From contig JAQGEQ010000179.1 in the NCBI GenBank assembly GCA_034620365.1, positions 124,001 to 188,000 on the forward strand: a DNA stretch of 64,000 nt. Direction: 5' to 3'. The position numbers were made by a program, and so were the translations under genes. This stretch comes from Pegea sp. RAD2-039 (lineage: Eukaryota; Chordata; Thaliacea; Salpida; Salpidae). The notes beneath the pieces were generated by a model. That model saw only the letters and a program-made list of their open reading frames with translations, ran no database searches and was not told the origin of the DNA. Shown here piece by piece: positions 27,868 through 38,554 of the stretch (positions are counted from its first letter, which is position 1; every line of letters starts with the position of its first letter).

Positions 27868-30053
27868 TTACAACACAACAATTTCAGAAGCCTTTCTTTC
27901 TTCTAATCTTTCTGTAATTAAAATGAGTCTCTTAACTCTTTGCATCTGATTTACAAATAAATAATTTTTTGCTTCTCAAAAATCTTTAAATACTTAAATG
28001 TATGATTAAAATTATTATAGGAGATAGATAAATATTAAAGAAATTAGATAGTAACTGCAGTATGGTTACCAGTTGCAAGTTTGCAACCAATTACTCACAA
28101 AATATTTTAAGATTACTATTTAAATAACAAATCGAATATACTTACCAAGACACTAAACTTGAGTAATCGCATTAACCAGTCTTTTCTCCATTTAATTAGT
28201 TCGTATTGAGCTAAATTTCGACATTTCAGGCAATTCCAAGGTTGCATATTTTCTTCCTTTAATTTAAATAGAGAGGGTTGATTAAATCACCGAATAAGTG
28301 CTAATAGAAATAAACACAGTCAGCTCATCTTTAGTATTTTCGACAGCTAGGCCCAATATTTGTTTGTAAGACAACATTTTTGGGTTGGTGTTGTTGATGA
28401 AAGAGATTTTACAGATTAAAGTATTAAATCGACTCAAATAGAAATACATTTTTGTAATCTATGCTGCGTTTGAACTAGTATTGTTGGTATTATTAATAGA
28501 AGATTATAGAGCGTTGTCACACCAATAAACCTAGTCGGTGAAGAAACCAAAAGTATAAGTAACTAAAAACCTCAATTAGAGCATCTTCTCCTTCTAGTAT
28601 GTAGATACATTTCTTACAGATCTTACTAAAAAAGTAAATTTATTGGTTATAGATTTCATGCTCAGCAACCAAACTTAGATTAGAAAAAATAGTTTGAAAA
28701 TCTTACATGAAACAAGATGTGTTCTCACATCTTAATAACACATTTTCTTTCATGCAAATGATACAAACTTTTACATAGAATTTCGTTTCAAACAGTTTTA
28801 TAATACTCCAAAAGTGATCCTAGTAACAAAAAAGTTATCCAATCAAAAGGTTACGAAAACTTTATGCAAACAAATTGTATAACGAAAAATTACTTTGCAA
28901 GTTAAACAAAGTCCACCATTTATCAAAGGATGGTCTTGAACAATATCGTTTAAACCACAACCCACGCATATCAAATCAATTGATGTTGTTCCTGCTTTCA
29001 CCTAATTTCAAAAATCATTTCAAAAACTTATCAGCAAGTATAAAACGAATTTACTTTTGCAATAGAATCTAACTTTCTTTTATAGCTTGGGCAAAACTTA
29101 AAACGCTCCTCCAAGCTATCTTCTTCATTTTTCATAAGAGCTTTAGTGGTCAATTCACATAACTCTGTGGCTCGATCTAGTAAGAATTTAGGAGCATCTT
29201 TACCTATAATTTGTTTAAATTCCATTAAATTTGTAAAAATTATCTACAGATATTAGTGAAATACTTATGAATAGCTTCAAAACTGAAAGCAATATTCTAT
29301 AGAAGCAAGTACTGTAACAGTGATAAACAAATTTTAGCAATTTAATATTTTGGAAAACCAAACTGTTTATTTATATTAATAACTTTCTCGTCTTGTATAA
29401 ACTTTTAAAGCTTGATAAACAGCTTCCTTAAAAGATGACTCCTTGTTAGATTGCAGGATTTTTATTACATCTAGTTTGTGAAACTCTATCACTTCCTCTG
29501 CTTCTAACTAAGTTGAAAAAATATATATTTGAAAAGCTTGTTTATTAATCATTGCAAAGATTCATTTCTAGTTAATGTAATTAGTAAAAAATAGTTTTAT
29601 ATTTCAACTATCATAATATACTTTTTAATCTTTCAATCTTTAGCTTAAAAACTTCTATAACTATTTCAAATACAGGTCAATAAAAGTATTTAAAGAATTT
29701 AGACTCAAGTAATAAAGCTTTGTATTCAATAGTTTAAACCATATACACCAATGATGCAAGATGACTCTAATAATTTTTAGTTTATTTTCATTTAAGTTTG
29801 GAAAATTAAAATAGACTTGAATACCTTTGTATAAGAAAAGTCACCAAACCATTGGATCCAAATTTTATTAGAATCAGAACTAACAAATCCTTCACCTATT
29901 TCATTACTCTTTACTACCCTTCCAGGCCACAAGTCACCATCATCAGATTTTCCCCAAATCAACTGGAAGTAATTCAAGGGTTTAGCTATTGAAACTTTAT
30001 TTTTTCAAAAAAAAACAGCTTACTGTATCTTCAGCAATTTTGTTCCGACTCAT
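27868..30053 (-). CDS. DNMT3-like PWWP-ADD protein, short form, no methyltransferase domain
   Basis: Predicted 301 aa from nine exons: 30053-30024, 29962-29825, 29507-29384, 29203-29055, 29001-28894, 28819-28707, 28625-28571, 28256-28146, 27945-27868. Exons 2-3 are PWWP (LIWGKSDDGDLWPGRVV, IWIQWFGDFSYTK, then SSFKEAVYQALKVYTRRE as in DNMT3). Exon 4 ends EERFKFCPSYKRKL, the linker leading into the ADD. Exons 5-8 are the ADD: CVGC...DHPLINGGLCLTC, then CIIC, RCENTSC, ICKKC and PWNCLKC, followed by IKWRKDW, which closely parallels the DNMT3 ADD end. Exon sizes 138, 113 and 55 nt and their phases match the long paralogue exactly, so the pair arose by tandem duplication. The last exon (25 residues, charged) is the least certain; reading through the exon 8 donor also stops within a few codons. 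No catalytic domain follows. Probably a nuclear H3-tail binder; function inferred. Confidence 0.85.
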
Positions 30054-31445
30054 TAGCTTAGTTGAAAACCTTGAAAATGTTTGATAATTCAGATAAATTA
30101 GTAAAAAATAGTTATAATATATAAGATGCAATCATAGATTTATTAAAATGGTTACTCTTATAAAACTGACTTTTAAAAACTATGTTATATTTGGTTCAAC
30201 ATACTAAGCCTATACAGACGTTAATATACTTAAATCTATATATAAATTAATGAAAGAACTTTATAATTATACTACAAGCTAATTTACACTATCATGTAAA
30301 ACATTGAAATATGAGTTATAAGATTAATCTAATTTTTGAAAACTGTTGAGTATCTTTAAAATGTATAAAACTTATTATTGGTTTCAATTCAATCATTTTT
30401 TTATTAACATTTAGAATATATAAACTATTTGAAAATAATGTATTTCAACTCAAAGAATAACTCAGATTATCGATGATATTTTAAAGAAATATAAATTTGA
30501 GTAATTGAAAATATTAAAAAATAAAAACAAAAAATTTTAAACATATAATTTGGCTCTTTTTTTATGATAAAACATTTATTTTGTAAACTTTACTCGAAGT
30601 TTTAATTTAACATCTTAGCTTTCCTTATAAAACTATTCCACCAAGCAATAGATGAATATATCTTAATTCTTTAATAAAATTAAGTTTTCTGATTTTTAAG
30701 ATCGTAATTTCTGATATTGGTAATGGTGTTTTATATAGAGTAGTACAAAACAAAATGTCTCTCATATCCTTGAATCACCAAGTTCAAGATCTGTTTTTTA
30801 TGATAAGTTTTATGGAGCTATGATTCATCCTTAGAAGTTCAAAAAATTACATACCAAGAAGATAATTGATTCAAATAGATTTGGTCAATTTATAGAATCC
30901 ATTGTGCAGCTTAAGAAGCGTAGTGCATTGTGATATTTTTATAAATAGCAAAAATTATTGAATTTTTTCAACTTTTCTTGATATAAGTTTAAGCTTTTAT
31001 TTGTATAAGATACAAAAGTATTTGCAAAAGAGATCTAACATTTTTATTATTGTTTAAATTATGTTAACACCAAACAATTTTTACATCTTAAGAACTAAAT
31101 TCCATTAAGTATTATTTCTATTCGTTACTTCAAATTTTGATGGAGATTATCAGTGAAGTTTACGAGACAGTTACTAAATTAAACTATAATAATTTATCAT
31201 AATAACAATATTCTACATATTTTATCAATTTATTAATGCACCAAGTCATGACCAAACATAAAAAATATTCAACTTTTAGAATAAAACCTCCAACTTGTAC
31301 TTTAAGAATCAGCTAGTTTAATAAAACTAAGAAAGTTTTACATCCAATCTTTGTGAGGCACAAATTTCTTTGTAGAAAATTCAAAAAAATTTTCAAAACA
31401 AAAAGTTTAATCAAACAGAAGACAAAAAAGGGAAAGAAAAAGCTT
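30054..31445. other. intergenic region between MEAF6 and the short PWWP-ADD gene
   Basis: About 1.4 kb of strongly AT-rich DNA. It should contain the promoter of the short PWWP-ADD gene and the 3' UTR of MEAF6. The frame at 31353-31550 on the plus strand is mostly the antisense of the last MEAF6 exon. I see no further exon or repeat. Confidence 0.55.
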
Positions 31446-32846
31446 TTATTTCACAGATTGTTTCTTTCTTTTGCGTTCTTTAGCAAGACTTCCGCTAGCA
31501 GCATTTGTTCCACTATTCTTTCGGCTCACCGGCGTATGCGGTTCTTTTAACTGATCAGACCTAAGCAAAAGATACAAAGAGTTAGGAATAACATCTAAAT
31601 ATCTGCAAGAAAGAAATGAGAAAGTTGTTTTAAAACAATTTAATTAAATCAAACTTGTGGCTAATTATTAGTTTATTGAAATTGATTGTTCAATTTATAT
31701 GAAATAAAAAAAGGAAATTATAAAAAACTTCATAATCAAATGAATATTACACCAACTTGCAACTTTCTTTATCGGAGTTGTCATCAGATATAACTAACTT
31801 TCTTTTGACAGGTTCTAATCTAATATGAGAGCTTTCACTATCGTTCTCATCTTCTGCTACTGTTACTACTTCTTCAAGTATAAATGATTATAAGAAATTT
31901 TCAATATAATTTGAATTTCAATACATCAAATATTAAATCAATAGAATTATAGTAAGACGTTTTAATTTAATTCAAATCAAATACTTCTTCTTATCAATGA
32001 ATTTAATAATTTCACCTTTTTTATTGTTTTCAGAATTACCATGAATTGCAGCAGCTGATGTTACTGACGACAAACTAAATAATCTATCCGATACTTTCAA
32101 TTTTTTGCGTCGCTCGCTTTTACTACTAGCATTTCTGCATTAAAACACATTGAAAAATCAACCACTACTTTTCAAACTCAAAGTACTTACTTATTATTCA
32201 GGTATCTGTCCCAACCTCTAATAATATTCCCATATTGTTGAGTATCTTCTAAATAAGTTGCTTCAAAAGCATATATCTGTTTTTCTAGTAATACCAGACT
32301 CTCCTAAAAAACAATTAAATTCAAAAATTAACTTCAAATAATTATTATAAAAGTTTAAAGAATAATTTAGAACAATATATAGATAAATTATTATTTTTTA
32401 CTGCTTAAACAATAACATAAAAAACCTACACTAAACATTAAAACTATACCAATAAAAATAATTGCCATCACAAAAAGTTAATAACATGATAAAAAAGTTT
32501 ATCAATATAAACAAATTAAATCTAACGACATACAAAATCTATTGTAAGTGAGACTTTATAAATTTTTTTATTACATATAAAGAGATAATATTTATGTAAA
32601 TACTGATTAACTGTATTTTTAATACATAATAACAATCATATAACAAAATTAATTGTTGATTTTTATATTTTTTAATGAAAAATACCCATATTATATTTAT
32701 ATAGTCAATGTTTAAATAAAACTGGTCAATAAGAAATAAACTAAATAAAAAATAGAAAAATTATAATATACTTTTGATTCTTGCTTTCTTCTCATAATTT
32801 CTGCCATCTCACTTCTAATATCACTTACAAAACCACGGCCAGCCAT
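31446..32846 (-). CDS. MEAF6: MEAF6/Eaf6, subunit of MYST histone acetyltransferase complexes
   Basis: Small scaffold subunit shared by NuA4/TIP60 and BRPF-MOZ/HBO1 complexes, predicted 178 aa. Exons: 32846-32772, 32303-32191, 32134-32016, 31871-31757, 31560-31446; all in phase. Exons 1-2 give the diagnostic coiled-coil core: [15 protein letters not shown] followed by [20 protein letters not shown] and [12 protein letters not shown]. Exon 3 contains the conserved [15 protein letters not shown] block. The remainder is acidic, then Lys/Arg-rich ([10 protein letters not shown] at the end), as in other animal MEAF6 proteins. The exon 3 donor could instead be at 32040, which keeps the same phase and removes eight residues. 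Length agrees with the roughly 190-residue vertebrate protein. It sits head-to-tail with the two PWWP-ADD genes. Confidence 0.93.
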
Positions 32847-33863
32847 TTCATTAAAGTGATTTTACTAAAACAAAAATTATTAATTAACTGCAAAAAAAGA
32901 TTCATTTATATCATTTTTATAATTTAACTAAATTAAAAAGTATGCATAACTAAAAATTGAATCTTTGTAAAATAAAATTTATAAAAACAAACTATAAATA
33001 ATATACTTTATATAAAATTTAATATTTTGTTTAATTACAAAATTGATTACAACTCAAAAAGTAAATAAAAGATGATGGAAAATTAAGAAGAGATTGCTGA
33101 AAAAATATTAAATATTGTAGTTTATCTGAAGGAAGTAATTAAAGATTTATTTTTGTTGTTTAGTTTTCCAATTTTAATATAAATCTTTAAATTAATTTTA
33201 AATTTGATAATGCTAATTGCTAACAATAATATTTTATAACCAAAAATCATTTACATAAAACAAATTAGATAAACAAGTGTGTACAAATTATTATTAAAAC
33301 CTAAAATTAATTTTAGATTTTAGAAATTAATTTTTTGCAAAGCAATTTTCATGTAAATTTAAAAATAAATTATTTTATTTAAAATTATATTCTATTATTT
33401 ATACATGAATTACAAAATTTGTTATTCGTCAGTCAAAATTAAAATTTGATAAATAAAATAAGGAACATTTTTTTTTATTCATAACATTAAAAATATACAT
33501 AAGATTTACACGATGAAAAAAATTAAAAGATTTAAGTACAAATTTTCGATTTTGAACAAGTGATTTTATTACCCATAAGACTTTTTAATAAAAGCTTTTA
33601 GAATAAGCAGGCTGTTTGTAGCTTTAAACATATCATAGATAATTAAAATGATTATGAGATCACTGATGAGCTACACTCACTACTAAAATATTATCTCAAT
33701 AATAAGACAATGTTTATTTCAAATTTTAATGAAATTAAAAAAAAAACTATTTATTTAATTCTTTAATTTCGCTCAAATATTCTTTAATGGCTTTGTAAAG
33801 CACTAATGTCACCAAAAATATAATAACTAGGTAATTTCTTCATAATAATTATAATAATAATTG
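32847..33863. other. AT-rich intergenic region upstream of MEAF6
   Basis: About 1 kb of extremely AT-rich sequence, presumably holding the MEAF6 promoter. No open frame, RNA gene or repeat can be supported. Confidence 0.6.
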
Positions 33864-34058
33864 TCCTGCTTGGTGGCGAAGCGGTTACTACACCTAGCTA
33901 CTAGGTACATCTAGCTAGGAAGTACCGGGTCGACCCCAGGTGGAGACATATAAAACTCCTGAGAAAAACCATAAAAAACTCCTGAGAATGTGTTTTAGTG
34001 AGATGTGCTCTCCTTAGGCACCCTCCTTCGCATTTATATATATAAAAAAATAAAATAA
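33864..34058 (+). mobile_element. tRNA-derived SINE with a LINE-type 3' tail
   Basis: Short interspersed element of about 195 bp. The head carries pol III promoter boxes: A box TGGCGAAGCGG at 33874-33884 and a B box GGGTCGACCCC at 33927-33937. The predicted anticodon arm holds an internal duplication (CTAGCTA ... CTAGCTAGG), so it cannot fold as a functional tRNA. The last part (about 33982-34038) is closely similar to the 3' end of the LINE copies at 35.3, 49.7 and 54.7 kb, sharing GAGAATGTG and TTCGCATTTAT with matching spacing. An A/T-rich tail follows. Such tail sharing is the hallmark of SINEs copied in trans by a partner LINE. Confidence 0.78.
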
Positions 34059-35249
34059 TAAATCAACAATAGGAAGAATAAGTCAGGTGAAGGCCTTATT
34101 TTGTTTTTATGAGACACATGCACTTTATGATTAGAATAGACGCTTCACGGTGCTCTACATCAATCAAGCTAGATTTAAATTCCCTCATTTTTAAAGAGAA
34201 CATCTGTATGTAAGACAAGTTTGTTATAAAGAATATATAATCAAATGTTTAACCCCTGTTGAGGGTAAATAATTTTCATTTTACCGAAAGTTATAGCTTA
34301 CAGCTGAGTAATTGCTGATGAAAATACTGATGTACTATGTACAATTATAGATCAGATGCATAAACAGATTATAAGAATGCTATAACATCACATTTTTGTT
34401 TGAATTCCTATCTATTGGGTAATAGAAGTATAATTAGAAAAACATGTAAACTTAAGAATATCATCTTCAATAATAAAAAAACTTAGTTACTGAGATTGCT
34501 TAAATGTTGATTATTTGATGGGGAGTAAATGATTATATTGAGCATTTCCACTATTTTGAATTCATTCGAAACACCATCACAGTAGTGAAATGATTTTTTA
34601 CAAAAGCTTTATAGCTATGTCATTTGAAAACGTTTACATAACAGAAAGCTTCTCTAAGTTTTAAATGCTAAAATTAAATTTTGATATATAATTCTAATTG
34701 AATGAGGTTGATTATAATTAAAATTTTAGTTTTCTTACTCTTTCTGGTTTTAAGAATTTATTAAAGAAAGGTGCCAGGGTAGTTACGACTTGTGGTGTAT
34801 GCTTACATAGCATCAATGACAAGAAATTAACAGGAGTAAAGCACATGCCATGTGAAGAATGGAGTCATTTCAAATACTGTATGACAAACGAAGTATTTTA
34901 TCTTTTATGTAAGGTAAATAGTCGCAAAAGGATGCCATTGGTGTCTTCTGGTCTTGTCACATATTTGTTTAAAGACTGTAAAATACTCATTGAAACAAGT
35001 GAAAGCAGTTCTATTTTGCCAAGTACTTATTTCTTTGTACTTTTAAATGGAAAACTTTCTTATTTATCCTTTATTTATCAGTAATAAATGAAACAAAGTC
35101 AGAAATTAGATCAAAGATTGAATCTACAAAGTTGCAGTTTTTATTTGTTACTGGTTATATAAGATTATAAATAACCCATGAAAGCTATTTTTGGAAGTTT
35201 ATTATGGGTTGGTTGAATTGATTCCATTGCTTATCAATTTTATTATATT
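34059..35249. other. intergenic region, no supported gene
   Basis: About 1.2 kb between the SINE and the LINE fragment. A plus-strand frame of 79 codons at 34845-35084 begins at an ATG, and its first half is less AT-rich. The translation has no recognisable domain and no flanking exons, so I do not call it a gene. Confidence 0.45.
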
Positions 35250-36035
35250 GTTTTATTTATTTATTTCAATAAATGCGAAGAAGGGTACCTGAAGAAAGCA
35301 CCTCCTGCTAACACACATTCTCACAAATAACACATATTTAGCTAGAAATATAGAAAGTAAAAGATGTACCACATGGCATTTCAGTCAAAAAGCATATAAC
35401 AGTGAACAATTACATGGAATGTTAATGATATAAAAAAAAGAAAAAAATCACAGTTTATAAATGAAAATGTTGGCAATATTATAACGGTTCAACTTCTGCT
35501 TGAACAACGCGAGCGACTTCGACATGGCAATGTCTGATGGCAGCTGGTTCCATGTATTAACTGTGCGGTATGAGAAAAAATTTGCTCTGACCAATGTACA
35601 AGGACTAATGGAAAAGAAATCATCAAACTGAATGTCAATTAAAATGTGGATAATTTTAAACATAAGAATTAAGTCGTATTTAATCCGTTGGATTTCCAAA
35701 GTATCTAAATTGAAGAAACTGAGACGATGTTTATAATTATCATATTTAATATTAAGTTTCCTACATACTAATCTTGTAAATGTGGCCTGAACGGATTCGA
35801 TTTTTTTGATATCACTGACTTGATATGGCATCCATGCACTGACATTGTATTCAAGAATTGGACGTACGTACAATTTGAAAAGATTGATAAAAAGGTCCTT
35901 AGAATTAAAGGTCTTTATTATTAGGAAGGCAAGGTTGATTGATTTTCCAAAGATTTTGGAAACATAATTGCGCCATTTAAAGTCAGTTGTTTGGTTATAG
36001 TTAGAGATAAGTTTATTTATTCTTTGTCTTAGTTA
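35250..36035 (-). mobile_element. 5'-truncated CR1/L2-like non-LTR retrotransposon (LINE)
   Basis: The minus strand encodes the C-terminal tail of a non-LTR reverse transcriptase ORF. The frame is open from about 36030 to the stop at 35448. Diagnostic pieces are YVRPILEYNVSAWMPY, a KIESVQATFTRLVCRK stretch, RLSFFNLDTLEIQRI and RTVNTWNQLPSDI, all typical of Jockey/CR1-type elements. A 3' UTR of about 190 bp follows and ends in (AAAT)n at about 35255. The RT core and the endonuclease are missing, so the copy is 5' truncated and cannot move by itself. Two more copies of the same 3' end lie at 49.7 and 54.7 kb. Confidence 0.88.
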
Positions 36036-38554
36036 ATGCTTATATGAAGCTTTTGTTTTCTTCTTATAAAACTATATGACTCTTTATATAGTGACAAATT
36101 TTTATATAAATACAATCTAAAACGTCACATTTATTTTCTAAATATTTGATCAAATGTTTTCTTATATCTATTTTTTTCTAAGAAATCAAATATTTTAAGA
36201 AATATAATTGATACAGTTATTTAAAACAGTGACGTGACGATTACTAAGAATACAAAATGATCTATAAATCTTCTAAAATATTTATAATTTTTAAAAAATC
36301 ATTGTTCTATTATTTTTTATGAATATTCACGGTACTGTATTAAAATCAATTCGTTTTGTAGAAATCTTAGTTAGTACTTAAATAAAATAAAAACTTCTGC
36401 ATCTTCACCATAATCAATACGATGCAAAACATTAAACCAAATTTGTTCACAGATTATTATTAATATTTTTAAACAAAAGAACTAATTAAGAAAAATCAAT
36501 ATTTTATCTTTGGAAATAATTTAGATCAGTGTATATGAAATGATGTAGTTGTTTATCATTAAATTCTTAGTTTTAAAAAAACAGAAAAACAAATTATTAA
36601 AAACATCTTAAAAATCAAGAAGATTTCAGAAAACAAATTTTTGTTATTTTTCATTTTAATCTTATACTCGTTTATATATGATGTACATATATTGGCATAA
36701 TTTAGTTTAAATAATTTTCAAGTTATAACTTGAAATAATACAAATTCCAATGAATAAATTTAAAATATTAAGATTTTAAAAGGTTTGTTTATAAAATTGT
36801 TTACTGAGTCCGAGACAAATAACCTATAATATATATGTGATGTTTGCTAATATTTGGCTATGAGTAATACAGAATTTGCTTTTCTCACTTTGTATATTAA
36901 CCACAGTATACGCTCAAGTTGCAATCAATAAGAAAACTATTTTAATTATCCATAAAACATTATTTTTATATTTTTAAGTTTTACGAAGCATATATGAGCC
37001 TCTTTTCGCAGTAAATGATCTATCAAAGTATATCTGGTATTGAAAAGCATAAAACAGTTTCAAAGAATTTAGAAAAAGACTAAATTGTCTTTTAAAAGGG
37101 TCTTTCAACTCGTATTTATAAACATTATAAAAATGCGTTATTCTTACGATGTTTCATTTTGAAGCCGCTCGTTAAAGGAATATGTTACGTGAATGGAAAT
37201 ATTAGTAAGACATATTTGTAGTTTTCAATCATAGTTAATTACGAGAAGTACGAAGTTTTTTTGGAGAGATTTATTTCAAATAGATGTTCACTGGAGTAGA
37301 AATATTCTATTTGTTTAATAGCCGAACAAGAGTACATTTTAACCAAACTAAACTAAAGAAGTAAAACTAAAAAATAAACATCGTAACAAACTTCAGTTTG
37401 AATTAAATTACGATTACAGAGAAGAATTTTTTGTAGTCTAGTAGTGTGAATGTGTTTTGAGGTATCATAAAACGATTTACAAAACCAGAAGAGTTTTATG
37501 AATTATTAATTTTAAAATTAAGTCTAAGTTTTTTTCTTTTTAAATTAGTTTATCAAATCAAGAATTAATTTACGTTTGCAATAAACTTGCTATAACCAAA
37601 TTAGAAGAATTTTCAAAAATAGAATGAACTTTTATTCAAACTTTACTTTGCTATTTGCTTTGTTTGATTTCGAAAAGTGAAATAAAGGTTTTTTCTTTTT
37701 CTCAGAAAATAATCGTTTTAACCTTTAAAGTATCGTAAACTTGTTGTAAATCATTTATGGTACTCACAAAGACATTAATGAAATCATTAGATAATTTTTA
37801 GTTTTATTTTTATTTTTATAATTATATGTTAAATATATTTATATTTATGTTCTGATTTAAAGTTTAGGTATCCTAACAAGTTTTTCATCAAAATTTGATG
37901 TATAATTATAATTTGTTAACGTGATAAGATATTTTATTTAGGTAATAAACAATAAAAATTTAGAAGGGTTAAAAGATAAGGTAATCAACATATTTAAAGT
38001 TTATTTTTGTATACATAAAAAAAGTTATAGCTAATATAATATTTGAACTTTATATGTTTATCTACTAAACTTGTTCGATACAAGATTTTTTATTATCAAA
38101 TAGCATCTACCAGATTTTGCGCATTATCATCAAATTGTTTTAATTCTAGAAGAAGATGACTTGTTAAGCAGCTCTTCAACACCAAACACAAAATCTGTCA
38201 GTAAAACAAAGATCTACAAGATAGATTTTTCATGGTTCAAGTCTAGGTTTTGTAGGTCAAGGCCCTAAATCTATTCAAATAGCTTTGAACTACACTAGTG
38301 TGTTTATATATCAACTTAGCTCGCACTTATAAGCGTCTAGAAACAAAGATGGTTACTAAATTAACGTTTATAGGCTTATGTCAGATTACAATCTAGAAAA
38401 ATTTATAAGTATAAACATATATCTATTAATTTATAATTTAAAAAATATAATTATTGAAGAAAATAAAAATAGTTTAAGTAATCAAGTGTGCTCATTGTTA
38501 TATCACCAAGAAATAACCTTAATCTTCATTTTCAAAGGTTTTTTCTAAGTTAAA
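36036..38554. other. intergenic region upstream of the P450 gene
   Basis: About 2.5 kb, AT-rich, without a supported exon. It must hold the P450 promoter. It might also hold an upstream exon coding for a membrane anchor, since the called P450 start lacks one, but I could not find a hydrophobic ATG-initiated exon with a good donor. Confidence 0.5.

Noticed and set aside
33864..33940. Possible tRNA gene on the plus strand
   Set aside because: The anticodon arm is enlarged by a duplication, no acceptor stem closes it, and the 3' part matches a LINE tail.
34845..35084. 79-codon plus-strand ORF between SINE and LINE
   Set aside because: No recognisable domain, no flanking exons, and it lies in a repeat-rich spacer.
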